Positions 12,176 to 24,135 of a stretch of DNA of 64,000 nucleotides are shown here, in pieces (position 1 is the first letter of the stretch; every line of letters starts with the position of its first letter). The position numbers and the translations under genes were made by a program. The notes beneath the pieces are model-generated. The model searched no databases and was not told where the DNA came from. It saw only the letters and a program-made list of their open reading frames with translations. This DNA comes from Chamaecrista fasciculata (taxonomy: Eukaryota > Streptophyta > Magnoliopsida > Fabales > Fabaceae), in assembly GCA_003254925.1 (NCBI GenBank), contig QANZ01000304.1, positions 1 through 64,000 of the forward strand, written 5' to 3'.

Positions 12176-12711
12176 AGGTTGCAAATTGCGGACCGCATTA
12201 CCAATTGTGGCCACAATATTGCAGTTGCGGTAGGCAACGCAACCGCATCACACCGCAATTGCGGTGTGAGCTTAAATCACAGGGTTGCGCTGCAACGTAA
12301 CGGTGTTGCGGCCGCAACGTTATGGCGATGCGGCTGAAATGCGGTTACGTTGCGGTCTGGATGCTTATTTTTTTTCTGATTTCAAGAAATATTGATTTGA
12401 AAAATTAGAGAGACATAGAGAGAGTGTAGAAGAATTGGAAAGTTTATTGGTTGATTTATTATATCCACCACTTATCATTACAGCTTTAAATATGAGATAA
12501 TAAGATGGAGAGATTGAATTTGAGAAGAATGAGTGAGGTGTGAGTTCATCTATGTGTGACGTCATATTATATATTTAACTTTTAAAATTTAACATTTTGT
12601 GCAATTTTAAAAAAATTCACGACCGTAATAACCACAATCCGCATCGTAACACCCGCAACCGCAATAATCGCAACGAACTACAACTGCTGCCGGAACCGCA
12701 ATTTGCAACCT
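12176..12711. mobile_element. MITE-like TIR element rich in GCGG/CCGC words
   Basis: The ends read AGGTTGCAAATTGCGG and, inverted, CCGCAATTTGCAACCT, a 16-bp perfect terminal inverted repeat. Subterminal regions carry many repeated words such as AACCGCA and TTGCGGT, giving local GC far above the surroundings. No clean target duplication is visible, though TGCAT-like words flank both sides. The superfamily is unassigned (MULE or hAT possible). Confidence 0.65.
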
Positions 12712-13442
12712 TGCATATAACATAAATTGTGCAAGTGCGAAGCAGACAGAGAGAGAATTTGTTTTTTAAAGAAAAAAACAAAGTGGAAAAGAATATTCAC
12801 ATGTGAAAGACAATATGGAAGGTATAGTGGTAATATGTATACAATTCAATGCTTTCTTGCTTTTTAATTTAATGAATCAACAAGAAAGCTAGCTAGGGTA
12901 CGTGTATCAACTATTTGTGATGATTATGGTAATTATTCAAAAATATGGAGCTCAATGTGGTGCTGATTCTGTTGGTTGAACCATTTGTCTTTCTTTCTTT
13001 CTTTTCTTTTTTTCCCCTTTCTGTTTAGAAGTGAAAGATAAACAACTTTTGGTTGTCACAACTTCTTTTTATAGTGTTTTACCAAAAAAAAAAACTTCTT
13101 TTTATAGTGGTTTTTGGCTGCAATGATTAAGGGATAACCCCATTTCATAAGTATATATATCCACGTACGTCTAGGAATATTTATAAACAAACGATTATAT
13201 ATATATATATATATATATGGGAATGAACTAACTCGATTAAGTAATTGGTTTGTTGTATTCTTCATTGCAATTTTTAATTTCGGAATGAATGGATCCCAAA
13301 CAAAAGCCTATTTTGGCATCTGTCTACACGTGTAATGACCATGATTTTTTTTTAAAAAAAATTTAAGTAAATTGGATCAATTTGTTAAGGTTTGAGTTTA
13401 TTTTTTTTATTCAACCAACATTTACATAAGGGTAATGCTAAG

Positions 13443-16400
13443 CATTGTTGTCGAAACAGGACCGGACCGGACGGTTCGACCGCCAACTGAATGTGAAAAC
13501 GAGTGGGTTCGACTAAAAAAATCAAATTGTCGGTTGGACCAGATTGAACCGGTTTTATCCGGACAAAACCGGCGAACCGAGGTCGAACCGCTGGACCGAA
13601 CCGGCGGTCCAACTAATTTTTTTCTTTTTTTAAAAAAAAAATTCAATTTTTTTTTTTGCTTTTGCTCTCTATTCATTTTCTTATTTGGTCTTCTTCTTCT
13701 ATTTTGTGTTGAATTGAAATTTGAGGGTCGAAATGTTAAATTTAATTAACTATTATGAATTTATGACTTATTAGATCTTGTTTAAGATACATTAAGTCCA
13801 TTCACTTGCTTGAAAAAATGCATTTAATCTATAATCTTTAGTAGTGGAGAGAAAAAATTATATTATTTAGATGAAAAAATGTATTTAGTAATAAATTAAA
13901 TGCATCTCTTAAACCACAAACAAAAAATATATAGTATTTTTATTTAATATATTAAAAATAATTATTTATTGAGTCATCCGGTCCGACCGATGGTTCAACC
14001 GATTAAACTGATGGAGATTGTGCCCTAGGGCCAATCATTTCATGTACATGTTTTGAACATATTGATTAATTTATGGTTGATAAATTATGTTGTTATCATA
14101 TTATTAGCATGTTTACTATGATAGCGTCCTTGATTAATTATGTGATAATTAATCTAAATCTGTCCCTGGTCGATTGTTCTCGTGGGAGCGAGAATGAACC
14201 AAGACCAGCATGACCTCGGTGTATGGAGATACATGCACTAGATGCTTTACGAGAATCATGGTGCAATTATGTAAGAGGTTACAAATTGCTGGACTGACCT
14301 GGAGAGTCCTGCATGGGTTTTAGTCATGAGCTAGTCTCTCCTGTACACCTGTCACGATGCCCTTAGACCTGAGGTCTTGACTATTCCGGCGTTGTAGTTG
14401 TCGAACTTTGGCCTAGTCCAACGTTGCCCGTAGCAGGGTAGCCATACAAGTTAGGTACGGATTTGGTTGATTACCGTGCTGAGGAATGTGGTTGACCAAG
14501 ATGGAATTTTGTCCCTCATCAAGATGAGAGATATTTAACTAGGCCCATCGATGAGTCTGTCTAAGGAATGTGCGGCCGCACAGGGAAATGGGACTAACTC
14601 AGGAAATCGAGAAAGTTATGGTTTGGATTAAGGATGACTTTCCCGTGCCTTATCCATGACTAAAATATCGTGTGACAATCAGGATCAAGACAAGGTGGTA
14701 CTAAGGTTTAATCGTTTTGGCGTTGAAGCGATAAACTCGCGTGTTTTGGGTAGTCGTGATGGCTTGCTAGAGTCCGCTCTCGACTTGTGAGTCATAAAGA
14801 TGACTTGCTGCCAACTTCATGTGAGGCTTGCTGGGTCACACATGAGCATGATCAAGATGCCGCACTGGGACACGAATTAGGGTTAATTCGTGAGTCACTT
14901 GGTGACACAATTTAAGACATAGTTGAATGTCTTAGGACATGAAATCTTGTCTTAAATAAATATCTACGTTTGTGACATTTAAATTTGTTGGACAAGTTTA
15001 AATATGTTAATTGTTAAATAGATAATAGGATTAATCTACTTACAATTATATTCTTATTTATAATATTAGGGAATAATAAATTAGATAAGATTCCTAAATG
15101 TTAGGAGATTATTGATTTATTAAATTCACTAATATTAGGATAATAAGGATGAGGGTGGCGCCTCATATATCTTGAATTTAATTAATGGAAATGTTTTGTT
15201 AATTAAATCAAGATTTGAATTTGAATTCAAAATATGATTTTGATTTCAAGATTCAAGTTTGAATTAAAGATATTAGGGTAATATTTTAATTCAATATTAT
15301 TAGGGAATTTGAATTCAAGATTCAAATTTGAATTAAAGATATTAGGGTAATATTTTAATTCAATAATGAATTTGAATTCAAGATTCAAATTTGAATAAAA
15401 GATATTAAGGTAATATTTTAATTCAATTTGTTAGGGAAATTAATAGTTGGTTATAACTTCCTAAAAGTTAGGTTGTTATTTTAATTATTAAATTCCTAAA
15501 AATTTGGCTTGAGGATGGCGCATGGGTGTGATCCAATGGGCAAGATTTGATCTTGCATTTTGGATTTCAAGATTGCATTTTGAATTTCAAAATTAAGATA
15601 TTAATGTAATATTTTAATTAAGAATTCAAATCCTCTGGACCAATAGGGATTGAGTTTTCAAGATTTAGTTTTCAAGATTTGATCTTGAAATTTAAATTTG
15701 AATTGCCTATTAGTTTTGAAATCCCTATTTTCTTTATTATAATTCCCTAATTTCATGAGTTATGAAATTAACTCTATTTAAACACACACCCTAGGCTAGG
15801 CGCCTAATTCACTCCTCTAAGAGAGAGAATCTCGCCTCACCTATTCTCTAGAGAGAGAAGTCGACTTTCCTCTTAGAGAGAGAAAGTTCGACTTCCACCT
15901 TATGGTTTTAGGGTTGGGGCGATTTTGTGTGAGGAAATGAAGAGAGAGAGAGAGAATTCGACCAAAGGCCTAAAAGGTTTAGACTTGGGCGAATTGTGAA
16001 GGAGTTCATCTCTTGACTCTTGGTTTTGGTATTTCAAGAAGGGTTCTTGGAATTGTGCACCACTTTCTTGAGTGTTCAAGAATTGTTCTTCAACATTCAA
16101 GAACCGTAGATATTGGTTCCCGTATTCACTTGGGAAGAAGTGAAGGAGGCTAGCACCTGGGCATCTACCAAACTGCTCGTGTGGATCACCGGCAGAGGAA
16201 GAACACTCGGAGTGGACTTCTCAGCATCGCAATCACAGAGGCTACCAATTGATTTTGGTAAAAATTCTATCATTCTTCTAGTATAGGCTCAAATAGTGGA
16301 TCCTAGCAAGAAATCACAAGGCATGTGCCATTTATTTTAAAGTTTTATTTTTTTCTTCCGCTGCGCGGCGCTCTGTGATTTCCCAACATAAATCAATCAG

Positions 16401-16455
16401 ACCGTGAACCGAATGCTTGTCCGAGTTTCTATCCGGTTCGATTTTGACAACACTG
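13443..16455. mobile_element. hAT-like non-autonomous element, copy 1
   Basis: The 8-bp target duplication ATGCTAAG is exact on both sides (13435-13442 and 16456-16463). The ends are CATTGTTGTCGAAAC and the inverse of TTTTGACAACACTG, an imperfect CA(G/T)TGTTGTC terminal repeat. Subterminal sequence is full of CCGGACCGG / GGTTCGACCG words. Without the solo LTR inside it the element is about 630 bp and matches 48396-48993. It has no coding capacity. Eight-bp duplications are the hAT hallmark. Confidence 0.85.
14009..16388 (+). mobile_element. Solo LTR, 2.4 kb, copy 2 (diverged)
   Basis: It starts TGATGGAGATTGTGCCC and ends GATTTCCCAACA, related to the LTRs at 5038-7141 and 27799-29881 but clearly more diverged (roughly 80% by eye). 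The flanks are TAAAC (14004-14008) and TAAAT (16389-16393), one mismatch. The unoccupied relative at 48929-48936 reads GATTGAACCAATCAG with no insert, which confirms the boundaries. A TATA-like CTCTATTTAAACAC lies near 15771-15784. No internal genes are present. Confidence 0.9.
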
Positions 16456-17044
16456 ATGCTAAGAGCACTTGTATGTTAAGAATCATTAAATAATTCTTGA
16501 AAATATAAAAAGAAAAAAAATAAAATGATTAGCATTAAGTGTTTTGTCTATTTTATTTTAAAGACTAAAATACCTCTATCATTTTAGTTTAAATTTAAAA
16601 CTTCAAACAAAATTAATATATTTAAAAATATTTTTTAATATTATAATCAGTATTTTTTTATTTATATTTTTCTTGAATCCTAAAAATACATTTTACGACT
16701 TTACAAAAATTTAGGGCTTTTGAAGACTTAAACTTCAAATATAATTATTTATATTTATTTGTAATTTATCTTGAATATATTTTCATTACCTTGTAATTAA
16801 TTAAGTTTATAAATTTAAAATATTTATATATATATATATTAACTATGTTTTATTAAAAAAATATTAAATCTAAAACTTGAACTAAAATGATAGAGATATA
16901 TATTTCAGTCTTTAAAATAAAATAGACTGAACAATCAATCAATGCTAATCATTTCATTTTACTCCTTTTTCATATTTTTAAGGGTTCTTCAATGATTCTT
17001 ATGAAGTGTCTTAATGGCATTTGTTAGCATTACCCTCTACATAA

Positions 17045-17947
17045 ACACCAAATAATAAAATATGATGGAAAGGACAAGACAAATTAATAAAATATGACAC
17101 CTTACAAAGCTTTTAAGCTATGCATAATTAGATGGATGTCCGGTTAAGAGTAATTTCTAGAGTATATGTATTTTTTTTTTAATTTTTAAATAAAAACAGA
17201 GTTTGTTGAATGACGATTATGAATTCTATGATGTTCTGAGGGTATTGGTGTCATATTCAATGGTCGATTATGTTTTCAATTACTCAGACCGTAATGGAGT
17301 TTAGGACATAAAAAAATTCGTTCACTTGAGTTTATATGGAAAGTTTTTTTTATTTATGCGATATATATATATATATATATTTATAGTAAATAATATTGCT
17401 GTGTAACACGGATGAGGGATGAATATTGATTATTAATTACAGATGAAATAATTAGTGATGGTGTCAATTATTATTTGCTCCTCTAATAAAGCATAAAGGA
17501 AAGATGAGAAGAGATTGATGTGATTTCATCGGGTTTCGTAAAAGAAATTCGTAGACAGAGTCTTAATTAAGTAAAAGGCTAATAAATAATAATAATTCAC
17601 ACTTACATTACATTACATATATGTATGTATACATACACAAAGAGGGCCACGATCCACGAATTGGCTCTCCCTCGATCTACTTTTTTTCTAATGAATAACT
17701 AATAAGCATCCATACATCCCATCCTATTTTATTGATTTGAGACATGAAATTCATTCATTTGAGACTACATGCTAGTGGCCACATTTCCATATTCCAACTA
17801 CCATCATACTTAGCTGCTTCTTCACTTTCACATTTGTTCTTATTAATTAGAAATTTAGAACTCCTCTAACAGAGACAGACTCAAAAAAAAAAAACAAAAC
17901 AAAAACAGAGAAAAAAGGTCTTAAATTTTCTCTGTTTTCTTCTAGTC
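17045..17947. other. Intergenic and 3' flank of the bHLH gene
   Basis: The left part is AT-rich with an (AT)n tract near 17361-17380. The region 17640-17947 is less AT-biased and contains the likely 3' UTR of the minus-strand bHLH gene. No further gene is seen. Confidence 0.5.
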
Positions 17948-19334
17948 TCAGCTAAAAGATGCTTCTTCTTGAATTTTGCACAATAGTTGATTCACAGTAC
18001 TGGCAATCTCATCCACTGTGTTCAGCTGGCACCCTTCTTCTACCTGCACATTCATTCAAAATTATGATTTAGTCCTTGAATTAATTTTAAAATTACGATT
18101 CAGTCCATGAATATTGAAGATACATTTGAAAATCCTCATTTGTTTGTAAATATTAATAATTTAATCGAGTAAACTAATAATTTAGTATCTAAAAGATCAA
18201 CGATATAACAACCCAGTCCCTGAAATATCAAAATGGTATACTTTTTAGTCCCTAAAAGATTAAAATGATACACTAATCAATCTATAAAAATGACTAGTTA
18301 GTATACTATTTTATCTTTGAGGGACTAAATTACACAGTTCAATCTTTTGGAGATTAAGTTATTAGCTCGGTGATCTTTGAAGGATGAAATTATTAGTTTA
18401 CTCTTATCTAATCTGTCAAACATTATTGTGCTTACTAAATTGTTGAAGTTTATAAAGGATTAAAAAGTGTATATTTTGTAATATGGAAAGGATAAATTGA
18501 GGAGTAAAAAATAAGTATTGATGTAATTACCTTAAGAGTGAGGGAGTAAAGGACCAAGTTGTTGGGGGTGGTGGTAAGATTGAGATGAAGAATGCAGAGT
18601 CTGAGATTCTGAAGGGCAAGCACGATCTTGAGGAGCTGCCCTGGTCGCTTCTTGGTGAATATCTTGAGGTTGGCGTGAGAGTCCACCAAGGTTACTTCTA
18701 TGTCCGCCACACCCGATAATTCCTCCTTCTTCTCGTGGACTCTGGTATACTGTGGAAACGCGAAGAAGTCAGAAAATGGCGGCTTCGTGTCTTGTTTGCG
18801 TTGTCCTTCCATGGATTGCACAAGCTGCTCAAGTTCCTTGACGAAGTTTATGGCTCCCCCAACGATAGAAGCCTGATCACCCTGTTATTATTGAGAAACA
18901 GAGAGAAATTAAAGAAGAATATTATAGAAATAGAAGGATTAATGAATGAATTAGAGTACCCTTTGAACATAGGAAGGGGGCATTAAAGAGCGGAGGACGG
19001 CGAGGTAGTCGTTCATCTGGCGGCGGCGGTTGCGCTCCACGGCAATGTGGGTCATCCTCTGGTTTTCGATTTCCTGTTGATTTTTGGTGGTCTTGGTACG
19101 ACGTCGTTTACGACGGGGGGCTGAGGAGGAAGAAGGAATGATGGGTATCTCAGGAGAAGAAGAATTATTGGAAGTAGGAGATGAAGAATGATTTGAGTAA
19201 TAATCCCAATTACCATGGGATTCTAGTTCTACAGCATGAGCATAGTATAAATCCTGATGATTCAAATTACCTCCTAACCAGGGGTATAAATCCCTGAATG
19301 GGTCTTGTGGGAAAACCACGGCCTCCAATGCCAT
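17948..19334 (-). CDS. Group Ia bHLH transcription factor (bHLH94/96-like)
   Basis: The gene has three exons: 19334-18960, 18881-18531 and 18043-17948 (273 aa). Introns of 78 and 487 bp have GT/AG ends and fall between codons. The start is the ATG at 19334 because [13 protein letters not shown] is the conserved N-terminus of group Ia bHLH proteins; an in-frame ATG five codons upstream is less likely. Residues 92-144 form the bHLH domain. H96, E100 and R104 (HIAVERNRR) are the E-box contacts, and exon 2 opens with [17 protein letters not shown] of the second helix. A basic run (RRKRRRTK, 74-81) precedes it. Residues 183-265 look like the ACT-type C-terminal fold of the family. Group Ia includes SPCH, MUTE and FAMA. 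Overall form and length fit the bHLH70/94/96/99 branch, and no SPCH-type long insert is present. It is expected to act in the nucleus as a dimer. The second intron contains old repeat sequence. Confidence 0.9.
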
Positions 19335-19560
19335 GGATTTGATTTTCAATTACAAGCTAAGCCTTGATATTCAAAGACAGAGAGAGAGAGAGAGGGTATG
19401 TTGTAGCTAGCGTTTTGGAAAGGAAAGGAAAGGAAAGAGAAGGAAAGATAGGCAGAACACAACACAACATAAGAGAAGACGAAGGAAGGAGCAGTGGAAT
19501 CCAAAAGAGAAAACAAGGTCACCCTTTTATCTATGCCTCTATCTCTCTCTCTATATAATG
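19335..19560 (-). promoter_or_regulatory. 5' leader and TATA box of the bHLH gene
   Basis: A minus-strand TATA box (CATTATATAGAG, about 19549-19560) lies about 220 bp upstream of the ATG. Between them are two CT/GA-rich tracts (19378-19394 and 19540-19552), typical of plant 5' leaders and of GAGA-binding BPC sites. ORFs on either strand in this leader are not genes. Confidence 0.5.
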
Positions 19561-21458
19561 ACCTTTTAAAGTTTAAACAAACACCAAGCTCCCTCTGATC
19601 TACACCGCCTTCCACGTGACCACCTCACCTTTCTAATGTAACACTAACACAACACACCACTTCCTTCCTTCATCCCTCACCCTACTAGTACTAGTCATGT
19701 TTTAAAATATTGATACAAAACTAATTTTTTGTCCCTAAATTTAGTTTTTGAAATATCACAATCATGATTTGCTCCCTAAATTTGATGACCCAAGTACTAA
19801 ACCATTGCCAATTGCAACATTTCTTAGACTAAGTTGTGTAAATTAATTATTTAGATACAAATTAAACCATTAAAAAATGCTTTTTCTCATAAATGAGTTC
19901 CAAAAAAAAGATAAGAATGCTTACTTTATATTTCATTTGTAATAGTGAATATTATATATATATATATAATATTTATGTGTTGTGAGAGAAAATATAAAAT
20001 TGTAAAGATAAAATATAATTTTTTTCATAATTACAAATAAAAATTCTTGTAAAATTATGTTTTATATTAATAAAATATTATTTATTTTAAAATTTTAAAG
20101 ATTAATTGTCATACTCATTCAAATACAAATCCAAAAACAAATTACGCAGCACCGTACATAGGTCATCCATACACCCTAAACACTCAACACTCACAAGTCA
20201 CAACCACACCTTCCGGCCAATCCAACATAATGTCTCTTACAACTTGCTCATTTTGTTTACTTTTCTACATAATAATGCCAATTACTCACTATTTCTACCA
20301 ACCATTTTGTACAATATTTCCTTTTCCCAACAAGCCAAGCAAAATATTAGATACCTCAATCAACCTAAAACAGTTTTCTTGTTTGTTTTCTCCAATATGA
20401 CCTTATCCTTCCATTATTGTATACATTAATTCTGCCTTTATTGTCCTATAAAAGCTAAATTTGGAACCCAGTCTAGTGCTAATAATTAATTTGAGAATAT
20501 ATACATATATTAATTAAAATAAAGCTAATCAATTATATAACATATGAAATTAATGATGAAACATACTGAAGACTCCAACAACTGAATCTTATGCGTGATA
20601 TCATAATAATCAGTTCATTTTAATGTTATATGTATATACACACACAGACACACACACAAATATATAGTATGCCAATTTGGGTTTCAAACTTAAAAAATGG
20701 TTGGTTGGGAGATCAGTAAAATGCCAGAAAGGTTAACTAAGTAGTTAGCTATATTATGTTTGATGAGATACCTATTTTTGTGAATAAATTCAGAGTCTGA
20801 GTCTCACTTGTAGTTGTGAGACCTAGGACAGTCAATTAGTTCAAGGACGAGGTGGTCCTTACACACTCACACTGCTATATATGTTTCAACTTTCAACGAT
20901 ACTATAAAATGTACACCATTAAATCAACTTTCAAACAGTTAATCATTATATATATATATATATATGTGGGAAGAAATTAAATGAAAATAAATTTACAAAG
21001 AAGAAGAAGGAAACAGCTAGCTAAGTTCAGGCGTCAAGACAAGTTCAGATTTCAGAGGAATCCATGTGACCACTCAAAATTAGGACCACCGGGTATCATC
21101 TATGCCATGAACTCTATATATGTTCTATATATATATATATTATTAGCCACCCTCTCTAATCTTCCCTTTCCCAAGGACCCTATCCTGATTATTTAACATT
21201 AAACGAATTAATTAACCAATAATTTATATTATTAACATTTCTTTAATCCTTCATGCAATACGTACCCTTCATATTTTAACTTTTACCCATGACAAACTTG
21301 TTTCACTAATTAACCATTTGACCCCATCTCGATAAGACATTCTCTAGGTTTTCTTCCCCTCTTTTCTCGGGTCTCCCTTGTACGGAATATTTGCTCACCA
21401 TGCATTTATTTTTATAATTGATAATGTTCTGGTTCATTATTATTAATCAGTTTTTGAG
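19561..21458. other. Intergenic, AT-rich, upstream of the bHLH gene
   Basis: 19561-19700 is less AT-rich and probably proximal promoter. The remainder holds (AT)n tracts (19955-19970, 20947-20966, 21126-21141) and eroded repeat words such as TTGCTCCCTAAATTT. A 107-codon plus ORF at 20106-20429 has no motif and lies in AT-rich sequence. No gene is supported. Confidence 0.55.
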
Positions 21459-21701
21459 TTATTCCATCTTGTGAAGTTTATTATTAGTTAAATGATATTT
21501 TACTGCTAATCTTTGATGTACGAGTACTACAAATATGATTAATATAACAAGGAAAATCCAAACCCCAACTGGCATTCCTGTGAATGTATCAGAAAAAAAT
21601 CGTAGATGATGAGAATATTCCAAGTACTGCTTAAGTCTTAACCACAAATTCATGGCAATTTGGCTATAATCAACATTTTCTATCAGCTCTCTGAATGCCA
21701 T
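21459..21701 (-). CDS. Candidate small membrane protein, unknown
   Basis: An 80-codon ORF starts MAFRELIENVDYSQIAMNLW and has one clear hydrophobic segment at residues 45-62 (VGVWIFLVILIIFVVLVH) followed by a basic tail. Upstream on the minus strand are TTTATAAATTAG near 21735-21746 and an (AT)n stretch at 21770-21785 that could serve as TATA boxes. Its amino-acid composition is more protein-like than other short ORFs nearby. I do not recognise the family. It may be a small peptide gene, a lost exon or chance. Confidence 0.3.
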   Translation of the reverse strand: MAFRELIENVDYSQIAMNLWLRLKQYLEYSHHLRFFSDTFTGMPVGVWIFLVILIIFVVLVHQRLAVKYHLTNNKLHKME

Positions 21702-22456
21702 TATTCATATATATTCCTAGCTAGCTCAAGAACTAATTTATAAACCCTTCATTTAGAATATATACGTACGATATATATATATATAGTTAATCCCCTCATT
21801 CATATTATGCCCCCATGTCCATCTCATAGATAGCAAGGCATCATCCTTAAAATAATGTGAGATGCATCGAAATTATTTGTTCATTAGCTATAATATTATA
21901 GTATAAATGTCCAACAAACTCAAAAGATCGATAAGCGTATTATAATAATCAACTCATGAATGTTTTTTAATTACCACTCTGTCCCACGCCAAGCAAATAG
22001 CTAGCTTCCAGAGAAGGTTTTGTCCTCTTTGTATATGAATGCATAAAATAACTTTTGATTAGGTGCTATTAGGTTTCCGACTAGTTTCATATAGTCCGTC
22101 CATGATGATGAGTTTCAAATTTTCGATGGATGACTAATATTGTCATAGTATATATGCATATCAATTTTAATTAAATTATACTGATTCAATTATGGAAACA
22201 GGTCTTGATTGATATATATGTATGTACTACAATGTATTAATTCAATATTTCCCTATTGCATATATAAAAAAGAGTAAACATATGATGATTTGGTCCTAAA
22301 AGATATATAAGTTGACAGCTTAATTAGTCTCTGAAAATCAAGTTTATATAGTTTAATATCTTTGAAGTTAAAGTTGTAGAAATAATACAATGTAATCTCT
22401 CAAAAAAATTTAGAGACTAACGTACGTATATGAGCAAATTAAAAAGATCTAAATGC

Positions 22457-22795
22457 AAGTAAAAGTACTTTTGGTAACTCCAAAATATGCGGTCATTTTC
22501 AATTGTACCTCCAAAGTTTTTTTTTAAGTCAAATGTACCCCCAATATTTTTTTTTGTATTAATTGTACCTTCAATCTTTTCTTTTTTGTGTCAATTGTAC
22601 CCCCAAATTGGGAGGTGTTTGGGGGTATAATTGACTCAAATATGAAACATTGAGGAATAATTGACTAAAAAAACTTTGGAGGTATAACTGAAACTGACTC
22701 CATATACTTTGAGAGTACAATTGACCCAAAAAAAACTTTGGGGGAACAACTGAAAATGACTGCATACTTTGAGGGTACCAATAGTACTTTTGCTT
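22457..22795. mobile_element. Palindromic MITE
   Basis: The ends AAGTAAAAGTACTTTTGGTA and, inverted, AAGCAAAAGTACTATTGGTA match at 18 of 20 positions. Both arms continue inward with TCAATTGTACC-type words, so most of the element is a hairpin. The flanking duplication is unclear (TAAATG words on both sides). A diverged relative appears at about 57345-57630. Confidence 0.6.
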
Positions 22796-23272
22796 TAAAT
22801 GTATTGATTTTGTAACTTTCTGAGATTAAATAATATAAATTAGACTTTAAAGATTAAATTTTAATTTGTATATATTTCAAGAATCAATTTATACATTTAC
22901 TCGATAAATAACATGGTAAAACAATCTGCTATATAATACTAACTATGATCAAGTGGCAATTTTGTTTTGGATCATAGCACAATATAACAACAATTTATAA
23001 TTAAGTTATTAGATTCACGTACAGATTGAGCAAGCAACATTATACACAGCCAACTTGAGAGTACGGGGGAATGAATATTATTTAGTTTCTTTTCTATTCT
23101 AAACAACCAACAACTTTCACAAGTATTGATCGATAAGATCAAAATCATTGATTCAACTATATAAAATATCAAGTATATATATATATATAGGAGAAGTAGG
23201 ATATATTATCTATATATAGGATGATAAATTTTCCTTTTGTATACCCTATATAGTATATATGTATGTATATAG

Positions 23273-24119
23273 TTTTTTTTTTTTTGAAAGGGAACAATAA
23301 CATTAACAAAAGACAGAGATTCAAAATACAGATCATCCAACGCCAACTAAGCGTGGGTATCCTAAGCCCATACAATCAGTTAGTGCTAGAGCACTTAGAA
23401 AAGGGGGCATAACATCCAAAATAGCAAAATCATTCCTAGAACTTCTAGCAAAACTAGCAAGCTTATCAGCAACTTTGTTCCCTTCACAAACAACGTTCCA
23501 CTTTGAAATCACTATACTGGGCGAGTTTTGACCTGCAAAGGTTGATAATAGCAGCATAATGATGCGAAAAACCAGCAGCCTCATCATTTAAAAGAAACAC
23601 AGCAGTAGAGCATGTTGAAGTCCCACATCGCTTAGTTAAAGGGCCTTCTAACTCTATATATATAATGAGGCAACCCTCTCCCTTTGAGAGCTCTTTTGGG
23701 GAGAGTTAGGCCTTTCTACAGAGCAATCAGACTCAACATAGATAGGATCAAAATTCTTTTTCTCTAGCTAAAACAATGCCAAGATAAATTCCCCATAATT
23801 CCGCAAGTAAACTATTTCCACAACCTAAGAAACAAACAAAACCTTTAAGCCACTTCCCAATCCCATAACAGTCACGCACAACACCTGCAGCAGCAATATC
23901 ATCATAGCCATGCACATTTCCTTGGCAAGAACCGTCTGAGTTAAGCTTAAACCAACCTACCCGAGGTGGTTTCCAAGAAATAAGGACTTCAAGAGAAGGT
24001 TTTTGAGTAGAAAAAGAACCCGCAAGGAATATCCATTCTGTAGCTTGAGAATAGGCACAAGAAACAACAGTAGAGGCAAAGTAGCAGATTGGAAGACTTT
24101 TTGGTTTCTAACACACCAA
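23273..24119 (-). mobile_element. 5'-truncated LINE with RNase H domain
   Basis: The 16-bp target duplication ATATGTATGTATATAG is exact at 23257-23272 and 24120-24135, and a poly-A tail (T run at 23273-23284 on plus) ends the minus-strand element. Coding remnants are of the plant L1-type RNase H domain: PPRVGWFKLNSDGSCQGN near 23960, AELWGIYLGIVLARE near 23790, and EGNKVADKLASFARSSRNDF near 23450. A 108-bp solo LTR (23613-23720) interrupts it. The reverse transcriptase is missing through 5' truncation. Confidence 0.88.
23613..23720 (+). mobile_element. Short solo LTR, TRIM-like, 108 bp
   Basis: It starts TGTTGAAGTCCCACATCG and ends GGCCTTTCTACA, with the exact 5-bp duplication GAGCA at 23608-23612 and 23721-23725. 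A TATA box (CTATATATATAATG) lies mid-element. The size fits terminal-repeat retrotransposons in miniature (TRIM). Removing it restores continuity of the LINE RNase H region in which it sits, which supports the boundaries. Confidence 0.8.
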
Positions 24120-24135
24120 ATATGTATGTATATAG

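Larger units (their letters stand above)
9990..13429. other. Intergenic, AT-rich, with small repeats
   Basis: I see no supported gene. The stretch holds an (ATT)n tract ending in an unresolved base (10471), an (AT)n tract near 11908-11932, a TIR element at 12176-12711, micro-insertions at 10596-10609 and 13077-13092, and (AT)n near 13196-13218. ORFs of 61-94 codons at 10.7-12.1 kb show no motif and are AT-biased. Confidence 0.6.
13430..17035. mobile_element. Outer 9-bp-TSD MITE holding a nested hAT and solo LTR
   Basis: The left end is GGGTAATGCTAAG (13430) and the right end is CTTAGCATTACCC-like (TTAGCATTACCC, to 17035). The flanks TTTACATAA (13421-13429) and TCTACATAA (17036-17044) form a 9-bp target duplication with one mismatch. 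After the nested hAT-like insertion (13443-16455), the inverted arms continue through about 16464-16640 and 16855-17020. Nine-bp duplications and long arms suggest a Mutator-type non-autonomous element. It is the oldest layer of the nest. Confidence 0.75.

Noticed and set aside
13385-13749. ORFs on both strands in the left end of the hAT-like element
   Set aside because: They are produced by CCGGACCGG-rich subterminal repeats; the same pattern is seen at 48357-48654.
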